DNA from: Microbacterium sp. p3-SID336
GTDB lineage: Bacteria > Actinomycetota > Actinomycetes > Actinomycetales > Microbacteriaceae
Assembly (NCBI RefSeq): GCF_025143365.1
Contig: NZ_JALXPE010000038.1
Location: 1-37,653 of the forward strand
Reading direction: 5' to 3'
DNA: 37,653 nucleotides
The translations under genes and the position numbers were made by a program. The notes beneath the pieces were generated by a model. That model was not told the DNA's origin. It searched no databases and saw only the letters and a list, made by a program, of their open reading frames with translations. Each line of letters opens with the position of its first letter. Position 1 is the stretch's first letter. Shown here one piece after another: positions 7,378 through 14,954 of the stretch.

Positions 7378-8508
7378 TCAGAGCTCGACGCCCAGCAGCA
7401 CGGGCTCCGGCTGCAGGACGAGCCCGAACTCGGCGTGCACGCGACTCTGGATGAAGCGGGCGAGCTCGGCAACCTCGGCCGCCGTGGCCCCGCCGCGGTT
7501 GGTCAGCGCCAGCGCGTGCTTGGTGGACACGGACGCGCGCGAACGCGGCAGCTTGAACCCCTTGCGGATGCCGGCCTGCTCGATCAGCCACGCCGCGCTC
7601 ACCTTCACGTCCGGCGCTTCGGCCTTGGCGGCGGGCACATGCCCCTCGTAGGAGGACAGCGGGATGACCGTGACGGTGTCGAGGTCGGGCGCGACCGGCC
7701 AGCGCGGACACTCGGCGGGCAGCGAGCGCGCCTGCGCAGCCGACACGATCGCGTTCTGGAAGAAGGACCCCACGCCGTGCGTGTCCGGGTCGTGCTCGTC
7801 GAGCAGCATGCCCTTCGATGCCCTGGTCGCCAGGATGCGCTCGCGTACCCACGTCAGCGGGACGGGAGCGTCGTCGGTGAGACCGAGTGCCCTGCGCAGC
7901 TGCTCGCCGCGCACGACCCGCTCGGTCGCGATCAGCAGGTCGACGGTCACCGAGAGGATCACCGCTCGTCGGGCCGGCTCGCTGCCGTGGTGGTGCTTGA
8001 GCACGGAGGTGCGGAAACCTAGCCCGAGGTCGGCAGCAGGCACGGTGGAGATGGCGCCGGTCGACTCGTCGATCAGGTCGACCTCGACCAGCGTCTCCTG
8101 GATCTCCTGCCCGTAGGCGCCGATGTTCTGCACGGGCGACGCCCCCACGGTGCCGGGGATGCCGCTCATGGCCTCGAGCCCCGCGTAGCCGTGCTCCACG
8201 GCGTACGCCACCAGCTCGTCCCACCCATGACCGGCCTGTACGCGGAGGCGGATGCGACCGGGATGCGGGGACGGCAGCTCCTCGATGCCGCTGGTGCGCA
8301 CGCGGATGACCGTGCCCTCGAAGGGCTCGTCGCCCACGAACAGGTTCGAGCCGCCGCCGAGCACGAGCCACGCGTCTCCGCGTTCCCACGTCTCGCGCAG
8401 CGCCTCCACGAGACCCTCGGTCGTGGTCGCCTCGAGCATGCGCTCCGGCGCCGCGCCCGTGCGCAGCGTGGTGAGCTCGGCCAGCCGCAGCGGCTCCACC
8501 TCCCTCAT
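7378..8508 (-). CDS. murB: UDP-N-acetylenolpyruvoylglucosamine reductase
   Basis: MurB is an FAD enzyme that reduces UDP-GlcNAc-enolpyruvate to UDP-MurNAc with NADPH, the second committed step of peptidoglycan synthesis. The protein has 376 residues. The FAD site appears as VLGGGSNLFVGDEPFEG (residues 50-65) and MSGIPGTVGASPVQNIGAYG (about 114-133). The catalytic serine is Ser248 in GVGSFFQNAIV. The residue before the active-site arginine is Phe (GLGFRTS) where many MurB proteins have Tyr. The start ATG overlaps the stop of the upstream dehydratase gene (ATGA), so translation is probably coupled. Confidence 0.96.
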   Translation of the reverse strand: MREVEPLRLAELTTLRTGAAPERMLEATTTEGLVEALRETWERGDAWLVLGGGSNLFVGDEPFEGTVIRVRTSGIEELPSPHPGRIRLRVQAGHGWDELVAYAVEHGYAGLEAMSGIPGTVGASPVQNIGAYGQEIQETLVEVDLIDESTGAISTVPAADLGLGFRTSVLKHHHGSEPARRAVILSVTVDLLIATERVVRGEQLRRALGLTDDAPVPLTWVRERILATRASKGMLLDEHDPDTHGVGSFFQNAIVSAAQARSLPAECPRWPVAPDLDTVTVIPLSSYEGHVPAAKAEAPDVKVSAAWLIEQAGIRKGFKLPRSRASVSTKHALALTNRGGATAAEVAELARFIQSRVHAEFGLVLQPEPVLLGVEL

Positions 8509-8906
8509 CGGACGGCGATGCGCAGCTGCGCCTTGACCAGCACGGTCGCGTCGTCGAACGTGACCTTCAGGTCGATGCGCGCCGTGTCCTCGTCGACCAC
8601 GCCCACCGTGGCGACCACGTGGATGTCGGCGCCGTCGACCGGGTCGACGACCACCGGCTTGGTGAAGCGCACGCCGTAGTCGAGGATGCGGGTGGCGGGA
8701 TCGAGGGCCGCCACCACGACCGACGACGCGACGCCCATCGTGAGCATGCCGTGGGCGAGCACGCCCGGCAGCCCGACCGACGCGGCCACATCGTCACGGT
8801 AGTGGATCGGGTTGAAGTCCCCCGAGGCGCCGGCGTAGCGCACCAGCGACTCCCTGGTCAGGTGCACGGTGCGCTCGGCGATCACGTCTCCGACGGTGAA
8901 CCCCAT
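8505..8906 (-). CDS. MaoC-family (R)-hydratase, HadB-like
   Basis: This is a 133-residue single hot-dog-fold protein. The hydratase 2 signature is complete: SGDFNPIHYRDDVA with the catalytic Asp30 and His35. In mycobacteria the HadB subunit of the (3R)-hydroxyacyl-ACP dehydratase has the same motif and needs a HadA partner, which is the gene immediately upstream. The start ATG overlaps the partner's stop (ATGA), and the stop overlaps the murB start. The three genes therefore form one tightly coupled unit. The likely reaction is dehydration of a 3-hydroxyacyl thioester. The real substrate in a mycolate-free genus is unknown. Confidence 0.88.
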   Translation of the reverse strand: MGFTVGDVIAERTVHLTRESLVRYAGASGDFNPIHYRDDVAASVGLPGVLAHGMLTMGVASSVVVAALDPATRILDYGVRFTKPVVVDPVDGADIHVVATVGVVDEDTARIDLKVTFDDATVLVKAQLRIAVR

Positions 8907-9364
8907 CAGACGGCCTCCTCGTCCTCGGCGCCGACCAGCAGCACACTGATCGCGGTGACGACGTGCGCGCCCTCGGCGTCCGCGATGTCCGACTCGCTCG
9001 TGATCATGGCGTTGCCGCCCATCATGCGGATGCCGGTGACGCGCAGTCGCGCCGACAGCTCGTCCCCCGCGACGATCGGCCGCGTGTAGGTGAAGCGCTG
9101 CTCGGCATGGATCGTGCGCGACAGCTCGATCCCCGAATCGGGCTCGCCCAGCAGCTGCTGGAGAGCCTGGTCCTGGATGACCATCGCGAAGGTCGGCGGT
9201 GCGACCACATCCGCATACCCGGCGGCGCGGGCCGCCTCGACGTCGAGGTGCTGCGGGGCGTCGGCGAAGACGGCGCGCGCGAACTCGCGCACCTTCTCCC
9301 GGCCGACCAGGTAGGGGGCGGTCGGCGGGAACTCCCGGCCGATCAGATCTTGGTTCACTGCCAC
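8906..9364 (-). CDS. FAS1-like / MaoC N-terminal dehydratase subunit, HadA-like
   Basis: This 152-residue protein resembles HadA-type and UPF0336 proteins (FAS1-like dehydratase domain). It has the N-terminal hot-dog pattern GREFPPTAPYLVGREKVREFA and the VVAPPTFAMVI strand. Such subunits lack the catalytic Asp/His pair and form a heterodimer with a HadB-type subunit, here encoded by the next gene with a 1-base ATGA overlap. The start is GTG at 9364, preceded by GAGGG, and an alternative GTG lies at 9358. It is probably the first gene of the hadA-like/hadB-like/murB unit. Confidence 0.85.
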   Translation of the reverse strand: MAVNQDLIGREFPPTAPYLVGREKVREFARAVFADAPQHLDVEAARAAGYADVVAPPTFAMVIQDQALQQLLGEPDSGIELSRTIHAEQRFTYTRPIVAGDELSARLRVTGIRMMGGNAMITSESDIADAEGAHVVTAISVLLVGAEDEEAV

Positions 9365-9392
9365 CCCTCGATCCTACCGAGGCCCGTGGACA

Positions 9393-9405
9393 CCGGCCCC
9401 GCCGG
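9393..9405 (-). terminator. short GC hairpin after the glycerate kinase gene
   Basis: CCGGC-CCC-GCCGG forms a 5-bp stem in the 57-bp gap between the glycerate kinase stop (9422) and the HadA-like start (9364). It is short and lacks a T-tract, so it is a weak candidate for termination. Confidence 0.25.
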
Positions 9406-9421
9406 GCACCGGAGCAAAGGC

Positions 9422-10624
9422 TCAGGCAGCCCTGGCGGACATGGCGGAGCCGAGCAGCACGAGCCGCATGGTGCGCTCCGCGGCATCGCGCAGCAGCTCC
9501 TCCCCCTGCTCCACCGCCTCCTCCAGCGGCATGGGCACGGTGAGGATCGAGGCGATCGCGTCGATGCCGATGTCGTGCACCGCCGGGGCTCCGCGGCCCA
9601 GCGAGCCCGCGAGCCCCAGCACCGGGACGCCGGCGAGCCGTGCGCGCCGCGCGATCTCCGCCGGCACCTTGCCCCGCGGGGTCTGGAAGTCGATCGCTCC
9701 CTCCGCCGTGATCACGAGGTCGGCGGCGGCGATCAGCCCGTCGAGGTCGTGCGGGAGCAGCCCGCCGTCCAGCAGCACGTCGAATCGCGACGCCAGCCGC
9801 GCCCCGAACGCCGCGGCCAGCCCGGCGCCCAGCCCGCCCGACGCCCCGGTCCCGCCGCCCGCGCGCACGTCGAGCTCCGGCCCGAACGGAGCCTGCTCGT
9901 GCAGCAGCGCTGCCCAGACCTCGAGTCCCGCCGACAGCCGCTCGACCTGGTCGGGCGTCGCCCCCTTCTGCGGGCCGAACACCCGTGCCACCCCGCGAGG
10001 ACCGCACAGCACGTTGTGGATGTTGCACGCCAGCACGAGGTCCACCTCGGCGAGCCGCGGATGCGCGGCCGTGAAGTCGAGCTCCACGGCGTCGGCGAGA
10101 TGCCCGCCGCCCGGCCGCACGTCGCGCCCGTGCCGGTCGAGGATGCGCACCCCGAGGGCGGCCAGAGCACCCGCTCCCCCGTCGCTCGTCCCGGAGTCGC
10201 CGCAGCCCACCACGATGCGCTCGGCACCGTCGTCGAGTGCGGCGGCCAGCAGCTCGCCCACGCCGCGGGTTGTGGTCGCCGAGGGATCGCGCCGGTCCCG
10301 CGGGACCTGACGGAGCCCGGCCGCGGCGGCCATCTCGACCACGGCGGTTCCCGACGCGGCTCCCCCGAGTCGCGCCCAGTGCGCGGCGACCGGCTGCCCC
10401 ACGGGCCCTGTCACTGTCGCGGGCACCAGCTGCCCGCCCGTGGATGCGGCGAGCGCGGCCGCCGTCCCCTCCCCGCCGTCGGGCACGGGGAACTCGTCGA
10501 CGCGCACGCCCGGGATGACCCGGCGCACGCCGGCGGCGATCGCACGGGCCACGGCGGCGGCGTCGAGGCTCTCCTTGAAGCCGCTCGGGGCGACGAGGAT
10601 GCGCTGCGGAGCGTGGATGGACAT
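9422..10624 (-). CDS. glycerate kinase, type 1 family
   Basis: This 400-residue enzyme of the GckA/GlxK family phosphorylates D-glycerate (normally to 2-phosphoglycerate) with ATP. The N-terminal ILVAPSGFKESLDAAAVARAI, the PDGGEGTAAAL motif, GCGDSGTSDGGAGAL and the glycine-rich GGGTGASGGLGAGLA segment are characteristic. Length is close to the usual 375-400. A longer frame exists upstream, but the ATG at 10624 has a strong AGGAGG ribosome site and matches the family N-terminus. It lies downstream of an SLC13-like permease gene on the same strand with a gap of about 100 bp. It may act on a compound that this permease imports, which is inference. Confidence 0.94.
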   Translation of the reverse strand: MSIHAPQRILVAPSGFKESLDAAAVARAIAAGVRRVIPGVRVDEFPVPDGGEGTAAALAASTGGQLVPATVTGPVGQPVAAHWARLGGAASGTAVVEMAAAAGLRQVPRDRRDPSATTTRGVGELLAAALDDGAERIVVGCGDSGTSDGGAGALAALGVRILDRHGRDVRPGGGHLADAVELDFTAAHPRLAEVDLVLACNIHNVLCGPRGVARVFGPQKGATPDQVERLSAGLEVWAALLHEQAPFGPELDVRAGGGTGASGGLGAGLAAAFGARLASRFDVLLDGGLLPHDLDGLIAAADLVITAEGAIDFQTPRGKVPAEIARRARLAGVPVLGLAGSLGRGAPAVHDIGIDAIASILTVPMPLEEAVEQGEELLRDAAERTMRLVLLGSAMSARAA

Positions 10625-10723
10625 GGGGTACCTCCTTCTGCGCCCTGAGGCGCTGCGGCCCTGGTTCGGGCGCGACGAACAGCGGTGCACCGGCGGCGCA
10701 CGCGAAAGGGGACTGCGGACGGG

Positions 10724-12400
10724 TCAGCGCAGCAGCGGCAGACCCTGCAGCGGCCAGATCCACAGCGCGAACACGGCGACCAGCACGAACATCGCCGGGG
10801 CGAGCACGACCGAGAGCCGGCGCAGGTCGCCGCGGTCGAAGCCGCCCTGCACCACCTGGGGGTCGGCGAACATCGCCACGGGTTTCGCGGAGCTGGGCAG
10901 GGTGTGGCAGAACCCGGCCGCCGCGGTGGACGCCAGCGCCGCGGCCATCGGCTCCACGCCCAGACCGGGGGCCAGCGCGATCACCGCGGGCACGATCGCC
11001 GCCGACCGTGCGGACCGGGACGGGATCAGCAGATGCGCCGCCGTCGACACGGCGACCACGACCAGCAGGAACCCCACGGCGCCCGCCGCGCCCAGGCCGC
11101 GAAGGGGCTCCAGGGCGCTCGTGCTGAGCCACTCCGCCGCACCGGAGCCGGTGAGCGCCGCGGCGAGGGCGAGGGTCGCGGCGAGGAACAGCAGCAGCGA
11201 CCACGGCACGCGGGCCACGGCGGTCGGCAGCGTCGTGCAGCCGATGCCCGGGGTCACCGCGGCCACCGCGCCGAGCAGGGCGACCAGGGCCGGCGGCAGC
11301 CCGTGCAGCGGCTCGGTGCTCCACAGCAGCACGGCGGCGCCGAGCAGCAGGGTGGCCCGCCGCTCCAGCCCTGTGAGCGGGCCGGTGACCCGCAACCCGG
11401 ACGCGCGCTCGATGTCCGCCGGGGTGACGCGGACTCCCCGCGCCCTGTCCGCGCGGGCGAGGAAGCGCCAGAGGATGAGCTCGCACGCGAGGTGCGAGGA
11501 CACCACGGCCAGCGGCAGCCCGAGCCACAGCCAGGTCAGGAACGTGAAGCCCTGCTCGCCGGAGGCCCGCAGCAGCTGATCCGTGATCAGGTGTGCGCCG
11601 GCGCCCAGCAGCGACCCGACCGCCGACAGCAGCACCACGGTCGGCATCAGCAGCGCGAGAGCCCTGACCACCCGCGGACGGCCGTCGAGCGCGGTGGACA
11701 GCGCCGCATGCACGGGGACCGCGAGCGCGGCCCGGCCCGAGGTGGCGGGCACCGCGAACGCCGAGAGGGTCAGCGCGACCGTCGTCAGGTGGAACAGGCT
11801 GCGGGGCCCGCGCGCGAAGCGCACGAGGTGTGCGGCGGCGCGCAGGGCGAGCCCGGAGGAGGAGATCGCGGTGGCCATCACGAATGCTCCGATGAGCAGC
11901 CAGATGGTCTCGTCGCCGAGGGACGCGAAGAAGTCTTCCACGGGGAGCACGCCGACCGCGATCAGGGCGAGGGCGGCGAGGAACGCCACGAGGGTGTCGT
12001 CGAGGTCGGTGGCGCTCCATGCCCAGACGGCCAGCACGAACACGCTCACCGTGAGCGCGACCGGCAGCGTGATCCCATCCGCGCTTTTCGGGGCCCCGGT
12101 GCCGCCGAGCGCGCCGGCCACGACCAGCGCGACGCACCCCGTGAGCACGACGGCGAGCGCGAACACTCGCAGCGGGAGCCGGCGGCGCGGTCCTCCCCTC
12201 CTCCGCACGGAGGGCAGCGGGGAGGTCGTCCGGGCGTGCGGCGGGAGCGTCGCGAAGCGCGTGCGCCCCTCGGCCGAGGCGGGAGCGGCAGAGGCGGGAG
12301 CGGCAGCGGGAGCCGTGTCGGCGAGGCCGGCGGCCGGTGCCGCGGCGACGAGGCCCGAGTCAGGCGCCGTCGGCACGGGGGTCGAGGTCGGGGTGCTCAT
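10724..12400 (-). CDS. SLC13-like (DASS superfamily) permease with altered signature motifs
   Basis: This 558-residue membrane protein has about 12 predicted helices after an unusual N-terminal cytoplasmic stretch of about 78 residues. That stretch is rich in Ala and Pro and ends in an Arg-rich segment. Fold and spacing fit the divalent anion/Na+ symporter superfamily (EDFFASLGDETIWLLIGAFVMA is typical). The two substrate/Na+ hairpins, usually with SNT and TPPN-type residues, read GSLLGAGAHLITDQ and CHTLPSSAKPVAMF instead. Substrate and coupling ion are therefore uncertain. The start ATG overlaps the stop of the response regulator gene (ATGA). A 15-bp tandem duplication lies in the N-terminal tail region (12276-12305). 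Confidence 0.8.
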   Translation of the reverse strand: MSTPTSTPVPTAPDSGLVAAAPAAGLADTAPAAAPASAAPASAEGRTRFATLPPHARTTSPLPSVRRRGGPRRRLPLRVFALAVVLTGCVALVVAGALGGTGAPKSADGITLPVALTVSVFVLAVWAWSATDLDDTLVAFLAALALIAVGVLPVEDFFASLGDETIWLLIGAFVMATAISSSGLALRAAAHLVRFARGPRSLFHLTTVALTLSAFAVPATSGRAALAVPVHAALSTALDGRPRVVRALALLMPTVVLLSAVGSLLGAGAHLITDQLLRASGEQGFTFLTWLWLGLPLAVVSSHLACELILWRFLARADRARGVRVTPADIERASGLRVTGPLTGLERRATLLLGAAVLLWSTEPLHGLPPALVALLGAVAAVTPGIGCTTLPTAVARVPWSLLLFLAATLALAAALTGSGAAEWLSTSALEPLRGLGAAGAVGFLLVVVAVSTAAHLLIPSRSARSAAIVPAVIALAPGLGVEPMAAALASTAAAGFCHTLPSSAKPVAMFADPQVVQGGFDRGDLRRLSVVLAPAMFVLVAVFALWIWPLQGLPLLR

Positions 12401-13056
12401 CGGAACCGGTACCCCGCTCCGCGCACGGTCTCGATGCGTTCGGCGCCGATCTTGCCCCGCAGCGCCCGCACGTACACGTCCACCACATTGGAGGCGGGGT
12501 CGAAGTCCATGCCCCACACATGGCCGATCAGCTGATCCCGCGAGAGCACCTGCCCCGCGTTCTGCAGGAAAACCTCCAGCAGCGCGAACTCGCGCGAGGT
12601 GAGCTCGCGCACCTCGCCGGCCACCGTCACGGTCCTGGCGCGCACGTCCACGCTCACGTCCCCGTGCGTGAGCGAGGCGCCGCCGCTGCGCCCCTCGCCG
12701 TCCCCGATCCGCAGCCGCACGCGCGCGAGGAGCTCCGCGAACTGGAACGGCTTGGTCATGTAGTCGTTCGCGCCGCCCTCCAGGCCGCGCACCGTGTCGA
12801 TCACCGAGTCGCGCGCAGTGAGGATGATGACGGGCGTCGTGACCCCTTCGCCGCGCAGGTGGGCGAGCAGCTCGAAGCCGTCCATGCCGCCGAGGCCGAT
12901 GTCGAGCACCACCAGGTCGAAGAACCCGCTGCGTGCCATCAGCAGCGCGGTGTGCCCATCGGTGGCGTCGGCCGTGTCGTACCCGGCTGCGCGCAGACCG
13001 CGGCGCACGAACGAGGTGATGTGCGGATCGTCCTCCGCGATGAGGATGCGGCGCAT
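12397..13056 (-). CDS. OmpR/PhoB-family response regulator
   Basis: This 219-residue two-component regulator has an N-terminal receiver domain. The acidic pocket is Glu8, Asp9 and Asp10, the phosphoacceptor is Asp52 (VVLDIGLGG), and Thr80 and Lys102 are conserved. The C-terminal winged helix of OmpR type covers about residues 125-219 (LTSREFALLEVFL, VDVYVRALRGKIG, IETVRGAGYRFR). The histidine kinase gene ends one base upstream of its start. Its stop overlaps the permease start, so the regulator and permease are probably translated together. The permease is the nearest candidate target. Confidence 0.96.
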   Translation of the reverse strand: MRRILIAEDDPHITSFVRRGLRAAGYDTADATDGHTALLMARSGFFDLVVLDIGLGGMDGFELLAHLRGEGVTTPVIILTARDSVIDTVRGLEGGANDYMTKPFQFAELLARVRLRIGDGEGRSGGASLTHGDVSVDVRARTVTVAGEVRELTSREFALLEVFLQNAGQVLSRDQLIGHVWGMDFDPASNVVDVYVRALRGKIGAERIETVRGAGYRFR

Positions 13057-13057
13057 G

Positions 13058-14569
13058 TCAGAGCGTCCCTTCGTCCGGGGTGTGCGTGGCGACGGGGTCG
13101 GGCGCCGGGAGGTCGATGCCGAATGCGGCGCCCTCCCCCAGCACGCTGTCGACCCAGGCGGAGCCGCCGTGGGCGTCGGTGATGGCGCGCACGATCGCGA
13201 GCCCGAGTCCGGAGCCGCGGCGGCCTCCCGCGCTGTCGCCCCGGGTGAAGCGGTCGAAGATGCGCTCGGCGTCGGCCGGGGCCACGCCGGGCCCGGTGTC
13301 CTGCACCCACAGTCGGAGGCGACGGGACTCCCCTTCGCCCTCGAACCGGGAGCCGATGCGGATCGTGTCGCCGTCGCGGGTGACCTGCACCGCGTTGGCC
13401 GCCAGCTGCAGCACGGCCTGGGTCACCCGCTGCGGGTCGAGCGGCACGACGCCTTCGGCGACCTCCATGAGCTGCCAGCGGCGGTCGCCCAGCATCTGCG
13501 CCTTCGCCTCGATGTCGAGCGTGAGAGTGGCGACGTCGCAGGCGGCCGAGCGCACGAAGTCGGGCTGCTCGGCGCGGGCGAGCACGAGCAGGTCGGTGAC
13601 GATGCGGCTCATCCTGTCGAGCTCCTCGCTCACCAGGCGCAGGGTCGCCGCACGCTCCTCGGGGTCTTCGCTGAGCAGCTCCAGCTGGCCGCGGACGATC
13701 GTGATGGGCGTGCGCAGCTCGTGCCCCGCATCGTCCACGAATCGCTGCTGTGTGGCGTGCACAGCCTCCAGCCGGTCGAGCATCTGGTTGAACGTGGCTG
13801 CCACCGCCGCGATGTCGTCGCTGCCCTCGACCGGCACACGCGCTGTCAGGTCGTGTTCGCCGATGTCGCGTGCGACCCGGTACACCTCGCGCACGGGGGC
13901 GAGGATCTGCCCGGCCACGAGCCAGGCCACGCCCGAGCTGAGCAGCACGCCGATCAGGGCGACCCAGGCGATCGCGCCGAAGCTGGCGTCCACCTGCGCC
14001 CTGGGCTCCTGTGTGAACTGGACGATCAGCACGGAGCCGTCCTGGCCGCCGCCCGTGAAGTCCATGCGACCCCACCGCAGCGGTCCGGTCGTCGGGGTGT
14101 CCAGGGATCCCGAGATCGCGGTGTCGTTCAGCAGGCGGTTCACGAGGGAAGCGTGGGTGTCGAGTGTGCGAGATCCCGTGTCCTCGGCCACGGCGATCGG
14201 CTCGCCCTCGAGCGCCGCCACCACGACCTCGTTCTCGTGCACGGACTGCCGGGCGACGTACTCGGTCAGAAGCTCCTCGGCCGTGGTGAGTCCGCCCGCC
14301 GCGGCATCCTCCGCGAAGCGCGCGAACTCCGCCGCCTCCTGCTCGATCTCGACGTTCGCGGTCTGCTCGACCCCGGCGAGGAAGATGCTGCGCCCGATCA
14401 GGCCGACGGCGAGCACCGTGATCATGGTGCTGAGGATGATCCAGAGCGTGATCCGCCAGCGCGCGGGCAGCGTCCGGCGCCGGAGCGTGCGCAGCGGAGC
14501 GGGGGCGGGCTCCGCCGCGGCTGGGGGTGTCGAGACCGGGAGTGGCACGGTGGTCGCGGCGTCAGTCAT
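13058..14569 (-). CDS. membrane sensor histidine kinase
   Basis: This 503-residue kinase (from the ATG at 14569) has membrane helices at about 40-63 and 199-222 that enclose an extracytoplasmic sensor of about 135 residues. A HAMP linker (about 223-275) follows, then HisKA with the phosphoacceptor His283 (DDAGHELRTP), and a HATPase domain with DTGPGV and GSGLGL boxes. A second ATG at 14590 would add seven residues. The 14569 start overlaps the stop of the small acidic secreted protein by 8 bases, which favours coupling. Together with the next gene it forms an OmpR-type two-component system. The signal is unknown. Confidence 0.94.
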   Translation of the reverse strand: MTDAATTVPLPVSTPPAAAEPAPAPLRTLRRRTLPARWRITLWIILSTMITVLAVGLIGRSIFLAGVEQTANVEIEQEAAEFARFAEDAAAGGLTTAEELLTEYVARQSVHENEVVVAALEGEPIAVAEDTGSRTLDTHASLVNRLLNDTAISGSLDTPTTGPLRWGRMDFTGGGQDGSVLIVQFTQEPRAQVDASFGAIAWVALIGVLLSSGVAWLVAGQILAPVREVYRVARDIGEHDLTARVPVEGSDDIAAVAATFNQMLDRLEAVHATQQRFVDDAGHELRTPITIVRGQLELLSEDPEERAATLRLVSEELDRMSRIVTDLLVLARAEQPDFVRSAACDVATLTLDIEAKAQMLGDRRWQLMEVAEGVVPLDPQRVTQAVLQLAANAVQVTRDGDTIRIGSRFEGEGESRRLRLWVQDTGPGVAPADAERIFDRFTRGDSAGGRRGSGLGLAIVRAITDAHGGSAWVDSVLGEGAAFGIDLPAPDPVATHTPDEGTL

Positions 14570-14870
14570 CGTCGACGCCGTCGTCGTCATCGTCGTCGGC
14601 GGGCGGCGCCGGGGCGGGAGGCGCCGGAGCGGGAGGCGGGGCGGGAGCGGCCGGCGGAGGCGGAGGGACCGGAGCCGGCACGACGGGCGTGACCGGAGAC
14701 ACCGGGGCCGGGGCCGGGGTGGCCGAGGGCTCGGCCAGACGCACGGTCAGCGGCTCCTCCGGCAGGTGCGGCGACGGCGGCATCTGCGCGAGGGCCACGC
14801 TCCCCAGCGCGAACGCGACCGGGACCGCGATCAGTGCGCCGGGGATCAGGATGCGTCGTGCGGTGGTCAT
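14562..14870 (-). CDS. small secreted or membrane-anchored Pro-rich protein with Asp-rich tail
   Basis: This 102-residue protein has a signal peptide or anchor helix (about residues 5-28). An extracellular stretch made almost entirely of Pro, Ala and Val follows (about 48-90). The last 12 residues are ADDDDDDGVDDD. The reading frame overlaps the histidine kinase gene start by 8 bases, so the product is made together with the kinase. Similar short secreted hydrophilic proteins next to kinases occur in other actinobacteria, from memory. The Asp tail could bind Ca2+ or other cations, or present a charge to the kinase sensor. No function is established here. Confidence 0.75.
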   Translation of the reverse strand: MTTARRILIPGALIAVPVAFALGSVALAQMPPSPHLPEEPLTVRLAEPSATPAPAPVSPVTPVVPAPVPPPPPAAPAPPPAPAPPAPAPPADDDDDDGVDDD

Positions 14871-14889
14871 GGCTCCATCGTGCCGGGCG

Positions 14890-14932
14890 CGGATGATGAG
14901 GAGATGAGGTCAGGATGAAGAAGTCCTCATCC
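14890..14932 (-). promoter_or_regulatory. candidate autoregulatory site of the two-component operon
   Basis: The gap 14871-14954 upstream of the small secreted protein gene carries repeated ATGAGG-like words. Read on the minus strand they appear as TTCATC, CTCATC and CTCATC within about 30 bases. A near-perfect 20-bp palindrome, GGATGAAGAAGTCCTCATCC, lies at 14913-14932. OmpR-type regulators bind such direct repeats and often control their own operon. The palindrome also lies just after the TauE gene and could act as a hairpin terminator for it. Confidence 0.4.
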
Positions 14933-14954
14933 TGGCGACCGGCACTCCCGCAGC

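Noticed and set aside
8505..12137. A single minus-strand open frame of over 1,200 codons spanning the hadB-like, hadA-like, glycerate kinase and permease region
   Set aside because: Only its last 133 codons are real (the HadB-like protein). The rest is Arg/Ala/Gly-rich and lies in the wrong frame over clear genes, which is typical of very high-GC DNA.
12276..12305. Exact 15-bp tandem duplication in the permease gene
   Set aside because: Lies in a low-complexity Ala/Pro tail, keeps the frame, and is explained by slippage. Not treated as a separate element.
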